DNA of 9,683 bases from an uncultured Prevotellaceae bacterium (GTDB lineage Bacteria; Bacteroidota; Bacteroidia; Bacteroidales; Bacteroidaceae). Within the stretch, counting starts at the first letter, position 1; every line of letters starts with the position of its first letter. Location of the stretch: NCBI GenBank assembly GCA_946413885.1, contig CAMKMK010000081.1, positions 1-9,683 on the forward strand, in the 5' to 3' direction. Shown in pieces: positions 7,090-9,683 of the stretch. The translations under genes and the position numbers were made by a program. Under the pieces are notes generated by a model, which was given only the letters and a program-made list of their open reading frames with translations, ran no database searches and had not been told where the DNA came from.

Positions 7090-8868
7090 CTATTTCAGGA
7101 CTTTCTGTATTTTCTTGGCGATGCGCTCATATCCTTTGGCATTAGGATGCAACCCTTCTAGAAAGCATTCTGGATCTACCATTCCACTTCCATCATGAAG
7201 AAAGAGTTCATCAGTCATATCCAGAACATCCAACATGCTATCATTAGGAAGGCCTTTCTCAACCAATGAATTCACCTCTCGTGCCCATGCCTCGTGTTTC
7301 TTGGCTGGGTAGATTTTGATCCAATGCAAACGTGCCAGAGGCTGTTTCTTGCGCACAAGACGAATCATGCTTAAAATTCCTCGAGCCACAGAGTCTGGGC
7401 GGCAATCACAATTGTTGATGCCCACGTTCATAAAGATGTGTTCTGGCTGGCATCCATCGAGCTCTCCATGATAGAGTCGCCAGAAAATGTTCTCAAGTCG
7501 ATCACTTCCAAATCCCATGTTGGTCACACGATACTTGCCAAACGTTTTCTGGTAGCTCTTGGGACCGTTTTGAAAGGGTTCGAGCGGTTCCCCTGCCCAA
7601 TTGTGTGTAATGCTGTTGCCGATGAGCAGAATTTGAGGATTTATAGTATGGTTGCGTTGAATGACAGCAGCATGCCGATGAAGCCAATCGTAGGAGGATA
7701 CTCGATTTTGGATGACAGGTGGGAAGTCCGCATCTGGCACTTCATCAGCAAATATCTCCTGGAGTTTCTTCAAAACAGCCTGAGCATATTGCATGTTGCC
7801 CAAATCATTAGGATGAGCACTCTCAATCATGGAATCTTCTGTAAATCCTATTTCGACTCCGTATAGGTAGAATAGATTCTTGACTCCCTCCTTCTTGAGC
7901 AAATCAAAAGCTTCTCTGTATTTCCGATTGCCTGCCTGGAAACTTTCATGCTGGTTTCTTCTCAGAATACTATCAGGCGACAGATACATCTCAACCATGA
8001 GGATGGGAGCATCGCTTTTTTCTCGAATCTTGTGGACACCGTAGAGAGCACGCTTCACGATTTCATCGCCCATGTTGTGGCTATTGGGGATTGGATCCAG
8101 AATAAAGGCTTTGGCATCTATCTCGCTCAGCATGTCGAAGATCTCAGGTTCCATCAAAGCAGAACCAGAAAAGCCAAAATTGTAGACAGGATATTCCGTC
8201 ATACGCTTCACGATGGTTGGCCACATAAGACCAGGACGCGATGGAGAGGCACCTTGCACGATACTGCTTCCATAAATAACCAAAGGTTTCTCCCCCGACT
8301 CGTGTAGGAAATGGAATTTGGAACCTTCTGGCACACCCACCTCCATCCATGTAATCTGATTATATGGAGGCAGATATGCTTCGTAGATTAAACCCCGTTT
8401 GGGATATACAGGGACAGTAATGTCAGGGAATGAGAATGTCAGGGTATCACCTGCCTTCGATGGCATTCTCCATTTCATGTGGTTTCCTATCCAATGGGTT
8501 GCTCCATTGGCATCTGTCCCGTATAGATCGATACCTGAATGATTCAGAATGGCCATGTTGACGAAACTGTAGGTTCCTGATGCCAACGTGTAACGGATCT
8601 GGATATCCGTTGCATCAGTCTCAAAACGGACGGATAGTCCAGCTGTATTTGTTGACAGCATCTGAACTGCCCGCGAAAGACCTGGCAAGAATCGCTCAGG
8701 AATACGATGATAGGATGTCTTTCCGATTTCTGCATTCCATGCTCGACCGCAAACGTAGGGCGTGTCACACTTCATGGGATCGTACCATGTACGCTGAGCT
8801 GATACAGAATATGTCGAGAACAGGAAAATGAAAATGGCTGGTAATGCGCGAGTTGAAATGAGATTCAT
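7090..8868 (-). CDS. Secreted double-domain SGNH/GDSL esterase (GxDLY + SGNH + PAF-AH-like SGNH)
   Basis: 592 residues. Signal peptide 1-24 ending SVSA with mature Gln25. Residues about 30-185 form a beta-rich domain with the GIDLY motif (112-116) that defines the GxDLY N-terminal domain of SGNH-type esterases. First SGNH domain, about 195-372: YGSSIVQG with nucleophile Ser202, NFGFSG (230-235), DPIPN (258-262) as the Asn block, and HPND with His352. Second SGNH domain, about 412-592, resembling the platelet-activating-factor acetylhydrolase type: LIGNSIT with Ser419, MGFGSDR (451-457), VGINN with Asn485, and LHPNAKGY with His574. Both domains carry Glu, not Asp, three residues before the His (Glu349, Glu571). 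Such enzymes remove acetyl or other acyl groups; with mannanases nearby a carbohydrate deacetylase role is plausible but unproven. It is the first gene of an operon with the S9 peptidase. Confidence 0.88.
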   Translation of the reverse strand: MNLISTRALPAIFIFLFSTYSVSAQRTWYDPMKCDTPYVCGRAWNAEIGKTSYHRIPERFLPGLSRAVQMLSTNTAGLSVRFETDATDIQIRYTLASGTYSFVNMAILNHSGIDLYGTDANGATHWIGNHMKWRMPSKAGDTLTFSFPDITVPVYPKRGLIYEAYLPPYNQITWMEVGVPEGSKFHFLHESGEKPLVIYGSSIVQGASPSRPGLMWPTIVKRMTEYPVYNFGFSGSALMEPEIFDMLSEIDAKAFILDPIPNSHNMGDEIVKRALYGVHKIREKSDAPILMVEMYLSPDSILRRNQHESFQAGNRKYREAFDLLKKEGVKNLFYLYGVEIGFTEDSMIESAHPNDLGNMQYAQAVLKKLQEIFADEVPDADFPPVIQNRVSSYDWLHRHAAVIQRNHTINPQILLIGNSITHNWAGEPLEPFQNGPKSYQKTFGKYRVTNMGFGSDRLENIFWRLYHGELDGCQPEHIFMNVGINNCDCRPDSVARGILSMIRLVRKKQPLARLHWIKIYPAKKHEAWAREVNSLVEKGLPNDSMLDVLDMTDELFLHDGSGMVDPECFLEGLHPNAKGYERIAKKIQKVLK

Positions 8869-8896
8869 GATTCTTTCTTTTTTGTGATTTGGAATG

Positions 8897-8904
8897 TAAA
8901 GTTA
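8897..8904 (-). promoter_or_regulatory. Weak candidate -7 box for the SGNH-peptidase operon
   Basis: On the minus strand this reads TAACTTTA, one mismatch from TAnnTTTG, 28 bases before the ATG at 8868. No TTTG element is found at the proper distance upstream, so support is weak; it is simply the best candidate in the short region. Confidence 0.3.
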
Positions 8905-8947
8905 TAAAAAAAGTAATGAACAGAGAGCACATACGAAAAAAAAACAC

Positions 8948-8955
8948 TAAATTTG
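8948..8955 (+). promoter_or_regulatory. Bacteroidota -7 box for the HD-MsrA gene
   Basis: TAAATTTG is a perfect TAnnTTTG match and identical to the box before the GTG gene at 785. It ends 18 bases before the ATG at 8974, an almost identical spacing to that gene (19 bases). No TTTG-like -33 element is found 19-21 bases upstream, so the promoter could be weak or activator-dependent. Confidence 0.5.
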
Positions 8956-8973
8956 TGGAAAATATAAAAGGTG

Positions 8974-9683
8974 ATGAACAAAATAGACCTTGCTATTCAA
9001 ATTGCTTCTCGTGCTTTTCTTGATAAAGTGGATAGTGGAAACACACCACTTATCTTGCGCTCGTTATCCATTGGAATGATGGGAAAAACGGACGATGAGA
9101 AGACTGCAGGATTCCTTTGCGGCACATTGTCCAAAGGCGGAATTTCGCCAGAAGAACTTATCCAACAAGGGATTCCAGAGAGCATCGTCAAGGCCTTGCA
9201 ACTACTTTGCCCCAAAGAAGAAAACAATCCAGAGAATATTGTAGATTCCATTATTCATAACGGGAACCCTATCGCCCTACAGGTAGAGCGAAACGTTCTA
9301 ATGTATGAGTTGCAACAGTTTCCTGACCAGATGCAGTTGAAATCTGCATTACAAGAAATAGAAAAAGCAATAGCGGAGGCTTCCCATGTGGGACCTTACG
9401 AGTTCCGTTCAATTCTGGGAACTGCCGTTTTTGCTGGTGGATGCTTTTGGGGTGTCCAGCATGAGTTCGAGAAGGAAACGGGTGTATTGCGTACATTGGT
9501 CGGCTATACAGGTGGAGAGGAAAAGGATCCCACGTATGCCCAAGTTCGCAATCACGAGACACACCATGTGGAGGCCGTTATCGTGGAGTTTGATCCAGAC
9601 CAGATAACTTATAAGCGTTTGTGTCAAATCTTTTTCGAGATGCATGACCCTTCTCAGGCGGATGGTGTAGGACCGGATATCGG
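8974..9683 (+). CDS. msrA: Degenerate HD domain (RelA/SpoT-type) fused to peptide methionine sulfoxide reductase MsrA, partial
   Basis: 236 codons are open from ATG 8974 to the window edge; the end of MsrA is missing. The C-terminal part is clear MsrA: AVFAGGCFWG with catalytic Cys157 (residues 151-160), VGYTGG at 176-181, PTYAQV, HHVEAV with Glu200, FDPDQITY, and HDPSQADGVGPD. MsrA reduces methionine-S-sulfoxide in proteins, repairing oxidative damage in the cytoplasm; no signal peptide is seen here. Residues 1-115 resemble the HD hydrolase domain of (p)ppGpp enzymes in layout (AIQIASRAF, then TPLILRSLSI, ISPEELIQQGIPESIVKAL, NPIALQVERN). The metal-binding residues are replaced: His by Arg29, the His-Asp pair by Cys49-Gly50, and the later Asp by Val108. 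It is therefore probably not catalytic. Stand-alone MsrA would begin near residue 148, but the open frame and coding character upstream argue for a fusion. An MsrB domain downstream is possible. Confidence 0.78.
   Translation, partial: MNKIDLAIQIASRAFLDKVDSGNTPLILRSLSIGMMGKTDDEKTAGFLCGTLSKGGISPEELIQQGIPESIVKALQLLCPKEENNPENIVDSIIHNGNPIALQVERNVLMYELQQFPDQMQLKSALQEIEKAIAEASHVGPYEFRSILGTAVFAGGCFWGVQHEFEKETGVLRTLVGYTGGEEKDPTYAQVRNHETHHVEAVIVEFDPDQITYKRLCQIFFEMHDPSQADGVGPDI

Larger units (their letters stand above)
8869..8973. other. AT-rich divergent intergenic region with homopolymer A tracts
   Basis: These 105 bases separate the divergent SGNH and HD-MsrA genes. They contain A runs of about seven (8906-8912) and nine (8936-8944) bases on the plus strand. 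No operator-like inverted repeat is obvious. Candidate -7 boxes are listed separately for each strand. Confidence 0.5.

Noticed and set aside
7438..7866. 142-codon plus-strand open frame opposite the SGNH gene
   Set aside because: It overlaps the second SGNH domain motifs on the other strand and has no protein-family features of its own.
6674..7982. Shared 13-base string CTATCAGGCGACA in the peptidase and SGNH genes
   Set aside because: Both copies encode Ser-Pro-Asp-Ser within coding sequence in the same frame; a chance match with similar codon use is the simplest explanation, with no sign of a longer repeat.

Overview
The window looks like chromosomal DNA from a Bacteroidota bacterium, most likely of the order Bacteroidales and plausibly Prevotella-like. 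Four signs point this way. Promoters match the Bacteroidota pattern TTTG/ATTG-N20-TAnnTTTG rather than the sigma-70 pattern. Classical Shine-Dalgarno sites are absent. Signal peptides repeatedly end in Ala followed by Gln (the Bacteroidota 'Q-rule'). The gene content is secreted carbohydrate-active enzymes plus an S9 peptidase. I could not run any search, so the genus is a guess.

Layout, left to right. (1) 1-653, minus: 5' part of a secreted GH76-type alpha-1,6-mannanase, cut by the window edge. (2) 654-784: a compact divergent promoter region with one box set on each strand. (3) 785-2959, plus, GTG start: a three-domain secreted glycoside hydrolase that best resembles GH164 (trimeric retaining beta-mannosidases). 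(4) 3003-3653, plus: hemolysin III/TrhA-type seven-helix membrane protein. (5) 3738-4892, plus: secreted CE1-type esterase with an N-terminal immunoglobulin-like domain. (6) 4893-4938: convergent junction without a convincing terminator. (7) 4939-7086, minus: secreted S9 (DPP-IV-like) serine peptidase. (8) 7090-8868, minus: secreted protein with two SGNH esterase domains, 3 bases upstream of the peptidase and so almost certainly in one operon with it. (9) 8869-8973: AT-rich divergent intergenic region. (10) 8974-9683, plus: 5' part of a gene encoding a degenerate RelA/SpoT-type HD domain fused to MsrA (methionine sulfoxide reductase A), cut by the window edge.

How the genes may work together: a GH76 endo-mannanase and a GH164-like beta-mannosidase transcribed from facing promoters, with a CE1 esterase and a double SGNH esterase nearby, suggest extracellular or periplasmic handling of a mannose-containing, probably acylated glycan. 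This is inference. No SusC/SusD pair, sugar-sensing regulator or transporter is inside the window, so it is not shown to be a polysaccharide utilization locus. The S9 peptidase shares the SGNH operon. The HlyIII and MsrA genes look unrelated to glycan use.

Most unusual points: the apparently dead HD domain fused to MsrA, the two-domain SGNH protein with Glu in place of Asp in both DxxH motifs, and the S9 peptidase that keeps its catalytic residues but appears to lack the hallmark exopeptidase residues of DPP-IV. I see no mobile element, CRISPR array, tRNA or rRNA. I found no clear new multi-gene system.
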